DNA of 64,000 nucleotides from NCBI GenBank assembly GCA_032768795.1, contig CP136496.1:1612001-1676000 (forward strand), read 5' to 3'. Positions 21,152 to 33,641 of the stretch are shown here, piece by piece (positions within the stretch are counted from its first letter, which is position 1; each line of letters begins with the position of its first letter). A model generated the notes under the pieces. The model had not been told where the DNA came from. It worked only from the letters and a program-made list of their open reading frames with translations, and did not search any database. Made by a program: the position numbers and the translations under genes. The DNA comes from Tremella fuciformis (lineage: Eukaryota > Basidiomycota > Tremellomycetes > Tremellales > Tremellaceae).

Positions 21152-22031
21152 TCACCATTCGAACTCGCTGCTCGTGTCAGCTTCAGACATTGCGGAGTAA
21201 CAACTGACTGACCCGCTACACTTTTGGAAGAGATAATCTCTGCCGTTGATATGTATCATGCCGTCTTTGAACGTCGTCTTCCACTTGTTCTTTACGCGCT
21301 GGACCTTGTCCCAGACGCAAAAGACAATATCCGCATCCCCCTCTTCGTCATCGTCCTCGCCTTCTTCTCTATCTGAATCGTCCAGATCCGAATCGATAAT
21401 CTCGTCGCCGGGCATCAGGCCAGCGGCGTTGGGTTCTATCTTTGGTTTGATATCTTCCTCGCCCTGCCTGTCAGCGCCTCCCAGCCGTGCAGCTTGTGTT
21501 AGCTGACCGCTCCGCCTCGCGGACGCAAGACGTCGTCCACCTCCTGCTTCACTCGCACGTCGCCATACCCGTTCTGCCCCGGTACGCCGCCGTTCATCGG
21601 GCGGCTCATCCCCGGCAGAGCCAGCCCCTGTGGGTGCGGGTACTGCGGCGCCATGTACCCCATCCCCGCTCCCGGTATCGCGATGCTCGAGCCATGTGGG
21701 TGTTGCACCATATTGGCGCCAGGTACACCTGGATGTCGTGCATCGCCCTCTGGTGTCGAGTCGTCGTCTTGCCTGGGCGCTCGGGCAAAGTCGGCCACGC
21801 GGGTCTCGAGCAGGTTGGCCTCCCATTTCTGCGGGTCAGCCATCCGCATCTTCAGTCCCAGGATTGCGTGGGACTCGCGGCCTGGAGCTTGAGCAGGACC
21901 TCCTCCTCCATGCCGTATTCCTCAAAATCGACGCGAATGTTGTCTATCACATCGTCGATGATCGAGCGGTAGACGACAGGCTGGGGTGGCAACACGACAA
22001 CAAAGAAGCCTGCTTCAGCTTTCTCTCTCAT
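21152..22031 (-). CDS. TOA1: Transcription factor IIA large subunit
   Basis: The N-terminal four-helix-bundle segment is clear (VVYRSIIDDVIDNIR, then EYGMEEEVLLKLQ). It is joined to KWEANLLETRVADF, then a Pro/Gly/Gln-rich non-conserved linker. The acidic region is IIDSDLDDSDREEGEDDDEE, and the C-terminal beta-barrel half is DIVFCVWDKVQRVKNKW and MIHINGRDYLFQKCSG. A last intron leads to GEFEW at 21152. TFIIA stabilises TBP on the TATA box during RNA polymerase II initiation. The intron at 21829-21878 needs a GC donor (GCGAGT) to give the conserved LKLQ-A-KWEANLL join. The start at 22031 adds an unusual 18-residue leader (MREKAEAG...). An upstream first exon spliced to the CCCCAG acceptor before CCTGTCGTC is equally possible, so the 5' end is uncertain. 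Confidence 0.9.
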
Positions 22032-22505
22032 CTCGCGCAGTCTACAGGACCAACGACGATCTTGTTCGACCTTGCGGGTCAGCACCTCTTTCACAATCAC
22101 GTTCCCGACGGTTCTCAAGGTGGGTGGAGAGTGGCCACCCGCGCAAACATGTGACAAGGGGTGATGAGCAAGCATCACACATACATCTTTCAGCCTCTCC
22201 ACCGCCGCCGCGCACAACCAAGTGCGGGCGTCCGGGCCGTCCGTGAGCGCGATCGGTGTCTCCCTGCGCGCTGCTCGTCTGGAGGACGGCGGATGCGTTT
22301 CGATCGCGAGGACCCGACGAGAGAGGAAAAAGAGAAGAAGGGCAATGTCAAAGTAGCTTATATAGGCCTCTGTCCAAGGTCCGTGGGGATTATTTCAGTG
22401 GCGGATTTTACGATTTTATCCAGAGATTTCAAGTCCACCTGGCGGCGGTCTCTGCTGCTGCTGGTAGCTTTTCGCTATACAAGTGAAAGTAGCGAGCTCG
22501 CAGCC
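22032..22505. promoter_or_regulatory. Divergent promoter region between TFIIA large subunit and KRE33/NAT10
   Basis: About 474 bp separate the two divergent starts. It may include an unplaced first exon of the TFIIA gene. A TTATATAGG block near 22358 is the only TATA-like element I noticed; its orientation and use are unknown. No other gene was seen. Confidence 0.5.
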
Positions 22506-25500
22506 ATGAGGAAGCAGCTGGACCCGCGCATCCCGGCGCTCATCACCAATGGCGTCAAGGCGAACCATCGAAGCTTCTTCGTCATGGTCGGCGACCGGGG
22601 CAGGGATCAGGTTCGTTGTCTCCTGTCCACTGGGTGACTGGCAACTGACAAGGCCAGGTGGTCAACTTGCATTTCCTCTTGTCTCAAGCTCGAATATCGT
22701 CCAGGCCGAATGTCCTATGGTGCTACAAGAAGGATCTGGGCTTCACGACGTCAGCTCAATTTGATGGACAGATCTTGGGCGAGCTGACATATAGTCATCG
22801 CAAGAAGCGAGAAGCCAAGATCAAGAGAGACATAAAGCGAGGCATACGCGAGGCGAACGACCAGGACCCGTTCGAGCTATTCATCACAGTCACAGATATC
22901 AGGTATACCTACTACAAGGATTCGGCCAAGATCCTCGGTCAAACTTTCGGCATGCTGGTGTTGCAAGACTATGAGGCGATCACACCTAACTTGCTTGCAA
23001 GGACCATCGAGACGGTGGAGGGAGGCGGTATTGTCGTCTTGCTATTGAAGACCATGACGAGCTTGAAGCAGCTTTACACTATGGCAATGGTGAAGCCGCA
23101 AGCCAGATGGTAGGGTTAAATACTGATGAGCAGGATGTTCACTCGAGATATCGCACCGATGCCCACCAATTTGTTCAGCCGAGATTCAATGAGCGGTTCA
23201 TCCTCTCGCTAGGATCTTGCTCCGACTGCCTCGTGCTCGATGATGAGCTCAATGTCCTGCCTCTATCACGAGGCAAGGATATAGCAGCGATCAAGGACAG
23301 CGAGGATGACCGGGGTCGGAAGCGTAAAGCCGAAGAACTGAAGGGAATGAAGGAGAACTTGGAGGGTGTAGAGATCGTCGGAGCTTTGGCAAAACTGGCC
23401 AAGACTGTAGATCAGGTCAGTCTTCTGAGTCTGACATTCCTGCATGGCTAAAGGGTAGGCGAAAGCGCTCCTGACTTTCGTTGAGGCGATCTCGGAGAAA
23501 ACCCTGTCCTCCACAGTCGCCCTTACGGCTGCTCGTGGACGAGGAAAGTCGGCCGCATTGGGCCTGGCCATTGGTGCTGCCCTCGCGCACGATTATTCGA
23601 ATATCTTCGTCACATCCCCTGATCCTGAAAATCTGCAAACTCTGTTCGAGTTTGTCTTCAAAGCGCTGGACGCTCTTGGCTACGAGGAGCACATCGATTA
23701 CGATGTCGTGCAGAGTACAAATCCCGAGTTTAAGAAGGCCATTGTGCGGGTCAACATCTTCAGGGGTCATCGTCAGACGATCCAATACATCTCGCCCGAA
23801 GATGCGCATGTTCTGGGCCAGGCGGAACTCGTAATCATCGACGAAGCCGCGGCTATCCCGCTGCCCTTGGTACGAAAGCTCATCGGGCCCTACCTCGTCT
23901 TCATGGCATCCACTATCAACGGTTATGAAGGCACAGGTCGATCACTGTCGATCAAGCTCATTCAGCAGCTCCGAGAGCAGACCCGGCCGTCCATCTCGAA
24001 GGATGGGGAGACCTCTGCGGCAGGGGCGAGCAAAGCCGCGTCGGCAGGGCGATCAGGTGCCGGCCTGGTACGGTCTCTCCGCGAGATCAAGCTTGAAGAG
24101 CCTATCCGATATTCTCCTGGCGATCAAGTTGAGAAATGGCTCAATGGACTCTTGTGCCTCGACGCGACAGTGGTCAACCGGAATCTTAGAGGTTGCCCAG
24201 AACCTGGAGAGTGCGAGTTGTACTACGTCAATCGCGATACCCTCTTCTCGTATCACCCGGCATCTGAAGTGTTCTTGCAGCGCATGATGGCGCTCTACGT
24301 CGCAAGTCACTACAAGAACTCCCCGAACGATCTGCAAATGCTGTCAGATGCGCCTGCACATCATCTTTTCGTGCTCCTTCCGCCGATCAAAGAGGACGAC
24401 AACTCTTTACCCGATCCCTTGGTAGTCCTGCAGGTGTCGCTGGAAGGCCGGATATCGAGAGAAGCAATCCTGAAGGAGCTCGCTTCGTCTGGTATGAAGT
24501 CTTCGGGTGATTTGATACCCTGGATCATCTCTCAGCAGTACCAGGACGGCGACTTTGCTATGCTTTCCGGTGCGCGCATCGTGAGAATAGCCACGCACCC
24601 GGACTACACCAGAGTGAGCTTCTTTCGCCTCTACAAGCAACATCGCTGATGCTCAGATGGGCTATGGCAAACGAGCAATCGACGCTTTGATCTCTTTCTA
24701 TTCTGGCGATCTGTTCAACTATGAAGAGGTGCCCGATCTCGGGGAGGTCGAGACATTTGAGCAGGCTGCCAAGGTCGGTCCGAATGCCTCGCTGCAGAAT
24801 GACGAGGTCGGCGTCCGAGCAGTGACCAAGATGCCCCCACTACTCCAACGTCTGCCTGAGCGCAAACCGGAACAGCTCGACTACATCGGGACCTCGTTCG
24901 GCCTCACTCCTGAACTCCTGCGATTCTGGAAGAAGAGCAAGTTCATGCCGCTCTACGCGGCCCAGAGGGAGAACGCCTTGACAGGCGAGCACTCATTCGT
25001 GATGCTCCGATCGCTCGCAAGCAATGTCGCTACCGCCGACTCCTGGCTAGGCGCCTTCGCAGCGGGTCCGTCTCAGCTTACAGATGCACGAGAGGTAAAG
25101 CTGACAGTCGGCAGACTTCCGACAGCGCTTCATGAATCTTTTGTCGTACGACTGCTTCAAGAAGTTCTCGGCCCGGACAGCTCTGAGCATCCTCCAGTCT
25201 ACGACTCCGAAGGGAGTCATCGAGCCTCCCTCCTCGCCCTTGTCGGCCGAAGAGCTCGCGGCTGCTCTGACGCCTTTCGACATCAAACGGCTGGAATCGT
25301 ACGCCGAGTCGATGTTGGACTACCACGTCATCCTCGACCTGGTACCGCGTCTGGCGGAGATGTCTTTTGCCGGGAAGCTCGGCTCAGAAGGCACTCTGTC
25401 TGTAGCGCAACAGGCTATCATTCTCGCGTTGGGTCTGCAGCGGAAGCCCATTGAGGCTCTCGAGGCCAGTCGTCACATGATATGAGAGTGGCATCGCTGA

Positions 25501-26000
25501 CTTGGCAGGCCGAGCTGGAGTTGACACCCTCTCAGACGCTGGCCAACTTCGCCAAGATTATCCGGCGCCTCACACACGCAATCAAGGAGATCCAGAAGGT
25601 ATCTGTAGGCAAAGACATTCCCGTCGAGGCACCGGCACTACGCGGCGCTGCCCGCGGGGCAAATGGTGCTTCCACAAATGGCTTCACCGCACTGGAGCAG
25701 ACGATCGAGGAGGATCTGTCGGAAGAAGCGGCCAAGGCTCGCGCATTGCAGCGGGAGCTGCTCGGCGAGGTGGACATGGCGCAATTCGCCATTGATCACA
25801 CGGCGGACTTTACGAGCGCCGAGGCGCAAGTGCAGGCGATCGCCGCTGCGCCCTCTGAGGATCGCGCCAGGATGTCGACGACAGTGTCGGTCAAAGGCAC
25901 TGCCCCGACATCAGCGACAGACGCAGAGGGGAAGAAGGAAAAGCGGAGGGAGAAGGGAGATGACGGGCGGAAGAAGCACAAGAAGCCACGGAGAGACTGA
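22506..26000 (+). CDS. KRE33: RNA cytidine acetyltransferase (18S rRNA/tRNA ac4C), KRE33/NAT10
   Basis: The start MRKQLDPRIPALITNGV and the next exon (NLHFLLSQARISSRPNVLWCY) match KRE33/NAT10 at full length, about 1,070 residues. Domains in order are: the N-terminal DUF1726-like region; an RNA-helicase-like ATPase with Walker A AARGRGKSAALG (near 23530) and Walker B VIIDEAAAIPLPLV; a GNAT acetyltransferase with RIATHPDYTR joined across an intron to MGYGKRAID; and the C-terminal tRNA-binding region. The protein ends in a Lys/Arg-rich tail typical of nucleolar proteins. It acetylates cytidine in 18S rRNA helices and, with Tan1, in tRNA, and is required for small-subunit biogenesis in the nucleolus. 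Five or so short introns interrupt it. No motif is missing. Confidence 0.95.
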
Positions 26001-26076
26001 GAGCTTCCGACCTTCTACCATATTGATTTTGGGCGAGCATCAGCATTGCGCACCATGACACACACCTTGTATGCAT

Positions 26077-29000
26077 CTACACCATTTGTGCACGCAGACT
26101 CTTTAGCCTCTCGGTCGCGACCAAGTCGGCGCGTATCACCGCAATGAGGGCTTTGGTGTCTACTGGTCCCGCCGTTATGCCTGCCGCTTCCAAAGCAGCA
26201 CGAGCCTTGACGACTTTCGAGCTGGTCGTGCCATTGACCTGTTGCCATTTCGCAAGCCGAGAAAGCGCGCCGTCGATCGCCTCCCCATGTCGAGTTATGA
26301 GAGCGCAGTGTCCTTGCACGGCGGAGAGGAACAAGATCATGTCGAGGAAGACGGAGTGGACTACCGCGCGAAGAGGCTGCATGTCAGGCGCGCACCGTCG
26401 TGCTCCAAACAATATGACTGACCGTATTTATGCAAGCCGGTTCGAAGGAAAGGGCAAGCTGCCTCTCCCATTCCGGCCAGGTCCAGACCCAGATAACTTC
26501 CTGCGCTTCGGCCGCTTCGAGCGAGTTGGCAGTTTCATTTGTATCGGGGTCATTGACGGCGAGAACGGCTAGGCGGAATAGGGCGAACACGCCGGAAAGC
26601 ATTTCGGCCCCTTCCCCACCTGTATCCTGGAGCGAGAGATAGTCGCTACTCGCTCTCAGGCAGAGGTGAGCGACTCGTGCAATCACCGGGTAGAGGGAGA
26701 GCAAATGTCCGCGTCCATTTGCGAGTGTACTTTCGAGAGATGCGTACAATATAGTCGTATATGCTCGCAATTGGACCGGGGCTGGCTCGTCGTTCAACTT
26801 GGCCAACGTTGCAGGCAGGACTCCCGCGACTCCATTCTCAGCAAGCAGCAGTACCCTTGCAGCTCTGGACAACAAGTCGACGGCGATTTCCGGATCCAGT
26901 TGTCGATTGGTCGTTGGGTGTCGCCGCAAGATGAGATCTAAGCTTCCTGGTGCAGCCTCGACGAGCAGCCGGACGTCACGTGGGAGGTGGTTGGTGTTCT
27001 CACTGTTGGAATTCAACAAGTTCTTCAGGTTGAGCTTCACCCAAGGCCTACATGTCCGAGACTTACCTCGAAAATCGTCCGCATGGTGACGGCCATAGTG
27101 GGCATGCCGTGCATTGCCGAGCCACAGATCTCCGACAAGACGGCTCGGACTGTGTTTTCGGTCTTGTTTTCCCTTGCGATGATGTCCGAAGATGACAGTA
27201 GGGACGAGATCGCCTTTGTTGACACGTCGAAGCGGCACAAAGTCAGGTGCAACAGGGTCGAGACCTGATGCAGGAGCGTCTGTCATTAGCGAAGCACCAT
27301 GCGGCGCAACGTTGACTCGCCAGGGAGGATGTTGCAGGAGCAAGCTCCAGAGCCTTGCCGCACGCCTCAAGCAGGTCTTCCGTACCGAAGGCCCCAAAGG
27401 CAAAGTCGGCTAGATGTTTGCTGATTTTGCCCAGCAGCGCGCCAAAGTCTACTTCATCAGCTCTGGTATGACATCTGACAACCCACCCTGCGTTGCACCT
27501 TCCGACCAGGTCTTTTGCTGTGCACAAACGATCACTCGGAGGCTCTTCAATATTCCGGCAAAGGCTTCTTTCTGCTTTCGCGTGCATTCCGAGCTGTACA
27601 TCAGCACAAATGGTGCTGAAGAGGGGGAAACCGACAGATCTGAGATGATGCCGCGCATGAGGTCCACTTTCTTGCCCTCGTCAAGCTCGTTCGGGATAAA
27701 GTCATCTACCAGCCGCGCCATACACTCTCCGAACAGGCTTGAGTCCTCGCGCCGAGCATCCTCCTCGAGCAGCGTCAGGAACATGCCAGATCGCCACGAC
27801 CGCCGGATAACGTCCCGCAGAAGTACTCCGCATGAATCACTGACCGCTGCGTCCCCTTCTGCCTTGCTCTCGAGGACGAACGGGCGGGCAACGATGGCGA
27901 AGACGATGGGAGCAACTTGCGCCACGCTGTCTCTTGAAAGCAGCGGGAACGCCGTGCGGACAATTTGCAAACCTAGCAGGCGGTGCTCTGAGCAAGCGCC
28001 CTCAGCAACATGAGCCGCCACGCAGATGATGGCTTTTCGTGCGTCAAGCTCGACCGGGCGCACCGAGTGCTGCGGGGTAAGCCAAATTAGGGACTTACGA
28101 ACAGACTCGCCTTGAAAAAGGTGATCATGAGGCTATCAAGCAGGTACTTCTGTCCGACCAGATCGAGTTGTGACAAAAGAGACGCCAAAGGCAAGACGAC
28201 ATGCACAAAGGCTGCACCGACCAGAGTCGTCTTCCTGCTCTTGCTGGAGACTGCTCCCCCAACCTGGATTCGCAGGGAGGAGTCGAGTACTATCCGCAGC
28301 CCTGGCAGGACCAGATGCGCCAAACCATCGCTGTACTCGGGCCACGGTAGCACGCAAGCAGAAGCCACATGCTGCTGAAATCTTTGCGCCATGAGCCAAT
28401 CGACGTCGACGCCACTGGCGAGCATGTGCAGGCCTATAGACAGCAAATGAGCCCGAACAAGCTGAGCATCGAGTAGCGCGACCGTTGGGCGATGGGCCCC
28501 TGAGCGCGGAGGTGTGAGCTGCATGGCATTGGCCACAACTTCGCCGAGCAGACTCTCGATGGCCCTCCATGAAAGCACTGAAGGTCAGAATTGCGTTTGA
28601 AATTAAGCCAGCTCGTACCAGGCCAGGTGGGCATGATTCTTTGTAAATGGCTGAGTCTCGTCAAGGTTGCTTGTCGTTCCTCATCAGTGCTCTGCACAAG
28701 CAGATCCTCGAAACAAGCTGAGATCGCTGCCATTTGTGATGGCCACAGGGCCTCGAGGATCGTCTGACAGGTAGAATTAGTCTGGGCATCAGCTCTCATC
28801 GGTAGTCCGCACACATGGCTTCGTACTTTTGCGGGATCCAGCAACGCGTCGAGCATGATCCGCAACACACCGGTCGCATGGCGCCGTCGCCCGACCCAAA
28901 CAGCACCCAGATCAGGATCGGAAAGCTCCAGTGCAAACTTGAGTAAGTTTTCGATCGTGTGATTTCTGGGAGTCAGGTTCAAGCTAATTTGGGCGTGATA

Positions 29001-32000
29001 TACCTGCCTCTCATAGCCGAGAAGCGTCTGTTTGACCAGGTCTTCAAATGGTCTCGAGTTGACCATGAGCAGTCGTACCATGAGGCGTGATCTAGGAAGA
29101 CGATCCACTTCGCGATCGAAGAGCATCCATAGGGTCGCGTAGAGCGTTTGACAGTGTTGGTGGATGAAGCCCTCGACATCCGAGAGATAATTGCTTTTGC
29201 TCAAAAGCAGCCAAACAAAATCGAGAAGCCTCTCTGAAGTGTGCGAACCGAAGTGGAGCAGTGCAGCGACAGCATCCAGTACTCGTGGGTCAAGCTTGAA
29301 AGATGTTTCCGTCCCAGTCAGGCGGTGTCTTTTCGTCAAAGTCGGAAAGACCTTGCTCGCTTCTCCTTGAGCCTTCAGGCTCGTTGCCTCGATTTCCGAT
29401 TGGTTCACGCCATACACCTTGAGCAGGCCGAGCATACAGTACTGCAGACTCTCATCTTCCGTAGTCGAGAGGAGACCGTCCATGCCACTTGCGATTGAAG
29501 AGGTCAAGTCAATGAAGAGTCGCGAGAAAATTTCTGCTTGCCTGGGTAGGTCGATGGGCGCGCTATTGGCGTTGAGAGAGATAATGAGATCGTAGCGCGC
29601 CACTGTGCTGGGCAGTGACGAAAGAATATTGACAGTGGCGTCGATAAGTGACCACGGTATCGCCACACCCGACACCGCCATGACTCGCATCCACCGACTT
29701 CCCCTTTCTAGACCTCCGTTAGGCAATCCGGTCACAGATCCTACCAGTTCCCATATGCTGCCCGTCTCCCCTTGAGCAAGACCGACGAGTTTTGGTAAGG
29801 CCTTATAAACAACGTCGAGACTTGCCAGCTCGCCAAGATCCTCCAACCAAGCAGCCAGTATGTCAACTGCCATTGAGAATACAGCTTCAGCTTCCACGAC
29901 CTTGCTGATCCTGTCCAGAGCCGCGGTGGCAATTTGAATAGCCAACGCTTGTTGACCATTCGGAGTGTCCGGCACGGCAGTGGGCAGTCCCGTGGACGAT
30001 TTGGCAGCCTCGTAGACAACGTGCGCATACAAGTCAGCGTCATGTGCATGCAGCGCTCGCAACCATGGATGCGCATGTCGTGCAAGGAGTGCCGATCGCG
30101 CATCTTGATACGCGCTGACCCAAGAGCTGCCCTGTTTGTTGTTCGATCCTGGCCGCACACCTGGGGGTTGCTTGTTCTTGCTTGCATATTCCTTGATCAC
30201 CTCGTGCAGATCGTTATCCTGTCGATCAGCTTCTTCGACACCAAGAAGCAGGCATTGACCAGATTCATCTGCCAAGTGACTACTGCCCGACCGAGTCGCT
30301 CAAGGGCATAATCCGAGCATAGACAGCTGGGCCAACAACCACCGCAAAGCAACCGAAAGCCTTGTTCAACCAGCGTCAAGTCCAGTTGAAGCAGCATACG
30401 CTCGATGTTGATGAGCAGTAGTTCGACGGTTGGTGCAGCATCCATCAAAGACGGCAAACCAAAGGAAATCCAGCTGGTTCCGGCTCGCACATCGTCGGAC
30501 GAGATTCTGATCGAGTTTTGAGCCGTGATTGCACCTGTGACTCGAAGTTGTTCGAGCAGGATGGCAGCGCACTGTACGTACTGTATGCCGAGATCAGACT
30601 GCAGAGTATGGATCACCGTTGACATGCGCAGACTTTCGTAGACCGTCGAGGGATAGTCCGGCCTATCCGAGATAGAAAATACGGTGTGACGAGATCCCTC
30701 GGCGATTAGGTGCCCGTCAGACACCACGCTCGGAGCACTGGCCGTCGGACTTCGGAGAAGAGCGCGGACGTACTGAAGAAAAGCGGCGTCAAAGAGGTAG
30801 CCTTGTGAGGGTATCTGCGTCAAATCGTAGAACGATGCGTAATTGGCGATAGTCGTAGACGGGGCAGTATCGACGGTACCAAGACGCTCAGGGCGGCCTT
30901 CGTCGGGGTGGGTCCGTGCGTGTAGCTCCTCCTCGTAGTCTTTCAAAGTCGCCTTCAGTCCCAGCATGTCACTATTCCGTTTGATTTTCTCGATGTCCAC
31001 TACCAGCGAACCACTGGCAAGGCCATTCTTGAAAAGCTGATACTGCGTCCATAATGCGCCGTAAAGGATAGCAATCTCGTCGTACGTCCGATGAACAAGT
31101 TCACCTTGCCGTAGACATATGGGCTTGACGACTCGATCGAATGAGGCCTGTAGGACTTCCGATGTGACATGAAATGGGTTGCGTCCTTGAGCTGAAACTT
31201 CATCGACCACAATCTCTCTGCTGTACCGACATTCGCTGAACTGGATCTTGGCGAGGGCTTCGGCACAAGCTGGATGCACCAGGGCCTGGCAGCCGGATCG
31301 ACAAGCCATGGCTTGGCAATATGACCCCCACAGAGGCTCTCGACAGACTGTACAAGGAGTTAGATTGAAGATGTTAACGAGACATAGATCATGCTGCCCA
31401 ATGGTTCTTCGTGTCGATTGGGTGCTCCCAGATCTAGGGGCATTGACGATCAGATCGTCCAACTTGGCGGGGCATTCACTGAACTTGATAGAGGCTGAGG
31501 TTGGGGCGGAGTTTCGAGACGATGGCGTGATGAGATCGAAGACAAACCAGTGTCTCTCTGGTCTGTAGCAGTGCAGGTGGATAGTATCCTTGCACAAGGT
31601 GCATCGGATGGAGTAGCCATGCACTTCGCTGGAGCATATACCACAACGTTGCGGTGCGTCAGTCGAGTCGCCTTTTGAGCTTATTCTCCAGGGAATGTAG
31701 TGATGTTGCCCAGACTCGTCCTCCCCGAGTACACGGTCCTGCCCAGTACTCCAGCGCTCATAATGGACCCCATATGTCACCGTTGCAAGTCGTCGGGCGA
31801 CGGTATTGTGCCCAAGCATTTGCGGGTAGTATGTATTGAGAAGTTCCAGAGCGACGCGACTCGACTGGCTCGTTCCTAGAGCGGAGATCTCAAGCAGATC
31901 GACGTAGCAGTCGGGCTTCGCTGTAATCATCAACGAAACCAGACGGTGAAGCCGATATATCGTAGTGAGCGGATAAGCCCTGATGTCCACGTTGGCTGTG

Positions 32001-33437
32001 AGAGCCTCGATCGCCTGGGCGACGAGTCCAGCGACATGCGTGGCGGTTTTCGAGAGGTCATTCGTTGGTGCATGCGGGGATACTATACCTCGCGGTGTGT
32101 CTGAGATGGGATGGACGGACACCATTGGACTATTAGGCGAGTATTGCATCCAACCTTGAGGTACGGTCGGATTGGAGGTCACTTCGAGTGGATCGTCTGT
32201 CGAGATACTGAATGTAGGAATCGATTGAGTTGCTGGTGTTTGTTGGGCGAAAGGATCCAGAAACTCCGCGGAGGCTTCTGTGTCTTCATAGCCGCCCCTC
32301 TCTTTCGCCAGTCGTGCCAATAGCTCTCCCATTCGGCCTTCGAGCCATTCGCAAAGTCGTTCGGTCATCCCAATAGGAAATGTATAGAACGCTTCGATGA
32401 CCATGCTGGTCACCTGAGTCTGTATTGATGGCCCACATTTGTGGAACAGATATGCCGCAATATCCAGACACGCGGCCTGAAGGGCATTGGGAGGGCACAG
32501 CGGCCGAAACCGATGCGCCTTGTGAACACCCTCCTCCCCTATGATCGTCTTTAGACAGTTCAAAAGGCGCCGAAGGAGATCGAAACCCGCGATGGTCGGC
32601 TCTTCGCCTCGCCTTAGCGGATCGTCCGTATCGTGTAATGCCATTCTTGACGGCGACGAGGGGGACGCCAGGGAGGACAAGCGTCCCATCTTGCTTTTGC
32701 TCTTCCTCGCGTCCTGGGCCAAATGCGAGTCGGCTCTTCCTGCTGCCGAGAACAAATCCAGACCTTGCTTGTCGGCGAGCACGAGAAGTCCTCGGGTCTG
32801 TTCAACCAATTCGTACACTTGTTCCGTATCGAAATCACCATCGTCCAATCCGTTCACGTCCTCAAAGTCCTCACTGCTCACAGCTGAGGTTCGACTCGGG
32901 CCGGCACCGTTGCTTCCAACTGCCATGGTGGCTTGCGCAGCTGCGACCATGGCTTGCCCGAGAAGCTGCGCTTTCCCCTTGCCTTTACCTTGCCTGCGTC
33001 CAGCTGCATCTCGAGCGGAAACAGCGGAGCGATCGAGGAGATCAGGAGCCGCTTGACGAGCTTCAAGCTTGTCTAACAAATGAGACAGAAGCTTCTGAGT
33101 CTCGTAAAGTCCTCTAGTCGAAGGCGCGGGTTGCTTGGGTCGGGACAGAGTTGGTCTGCGGAATCGCTTCGATGCCACCGGCGATCGAGGCAGTGTTGGG
33201 GATGGCAAAGCGTCCGATGGCGGTAGCAGCGCTGATACATGGCGATTTGTCGGAGAGGGTGGCTCCTGAAGGATCGGAGACGGAGTCACGTCCTCAAATG
33301 CTGTATCATCTATGAGGAGCTGCGGTCAGCCGTCGTCGGACGGAAGAGGATCCACTCACCCGAGGAGGCGGCAGACCTCCCGGACGGCGTCCGAGTGCTC
33401 TGCGGGCATCGACTATCGGTACCAGGTCCTCTGACAT
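26077..33437 (-). CDS. Giant (>2,000 aa) helical-repeat protein with paired C1-like zinc fingers; possible UNC80-like scaffold
   Basis: A single large gene of more than 2,000 residues. I place the start at 33437 (MSEDLVPIVDARRALGR); its 26-codon exon joins in phase to DDTAFEDVTPSP. The first 400 residues are Ser/Pro-rich and basic. Next is a helical region, then two Cys/His clusters: CGICSSEVHGY with CTLCKDTIHLHC (near 31570), and CTVCREPLWGSYC with CRSGCQALVHPAC (near 31300). Both resemble C1 diacylglycerol/zinc modules. The remaining 1,200 or more residues are leucine-rich helices of HEAT/armadillo character down to 26077. A 65 bp intron near 30220-30284 joins GRA to DNDLHEV. I do not recognise the protein with certainty. 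Size, helical repeats and the C1-like module could fit a fungal UNC80-type channel scaffold, but this is a weak inference. Confidence 0.7.
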
Positions 33438-33641
33438 GCCCAGTGGGGTCCAGTGTGAGGGCCATGTCCCGGTGAGTCAGGATTCTGACGAATGTCGAAC
33501 AAGTTGAGAAGCCAAGAACAGTCGCGTGGTATCGGATGATTCGGCGTCGGCTTGCCCGATGACTGGGACCGCCAGTCCATTGACATCACCCTCCATTTCT
33601 CTTGAAATCTGGGCTGCATCAGGTTCGCACGGCTCGAGCAG
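33438..33641. promoter_or_regulatory. Divergent promoter between the giant C1-domain gene and VPS11
   Basis: About 204 bp separate the two inferred start codons. No TATA box is obvious. The compact head-to-head spacing is the same as for the BET4/UTP3 pair. Confidence 0.5.

Noticed and set aside
30197..30284. Apparent frameshift in the giant C1-domain gene
   Set aside because: A 65 bp GT-AG intron with branch-like GCTGATC and acceptor CGACAG restores the frame, so no pseudogene is needed.
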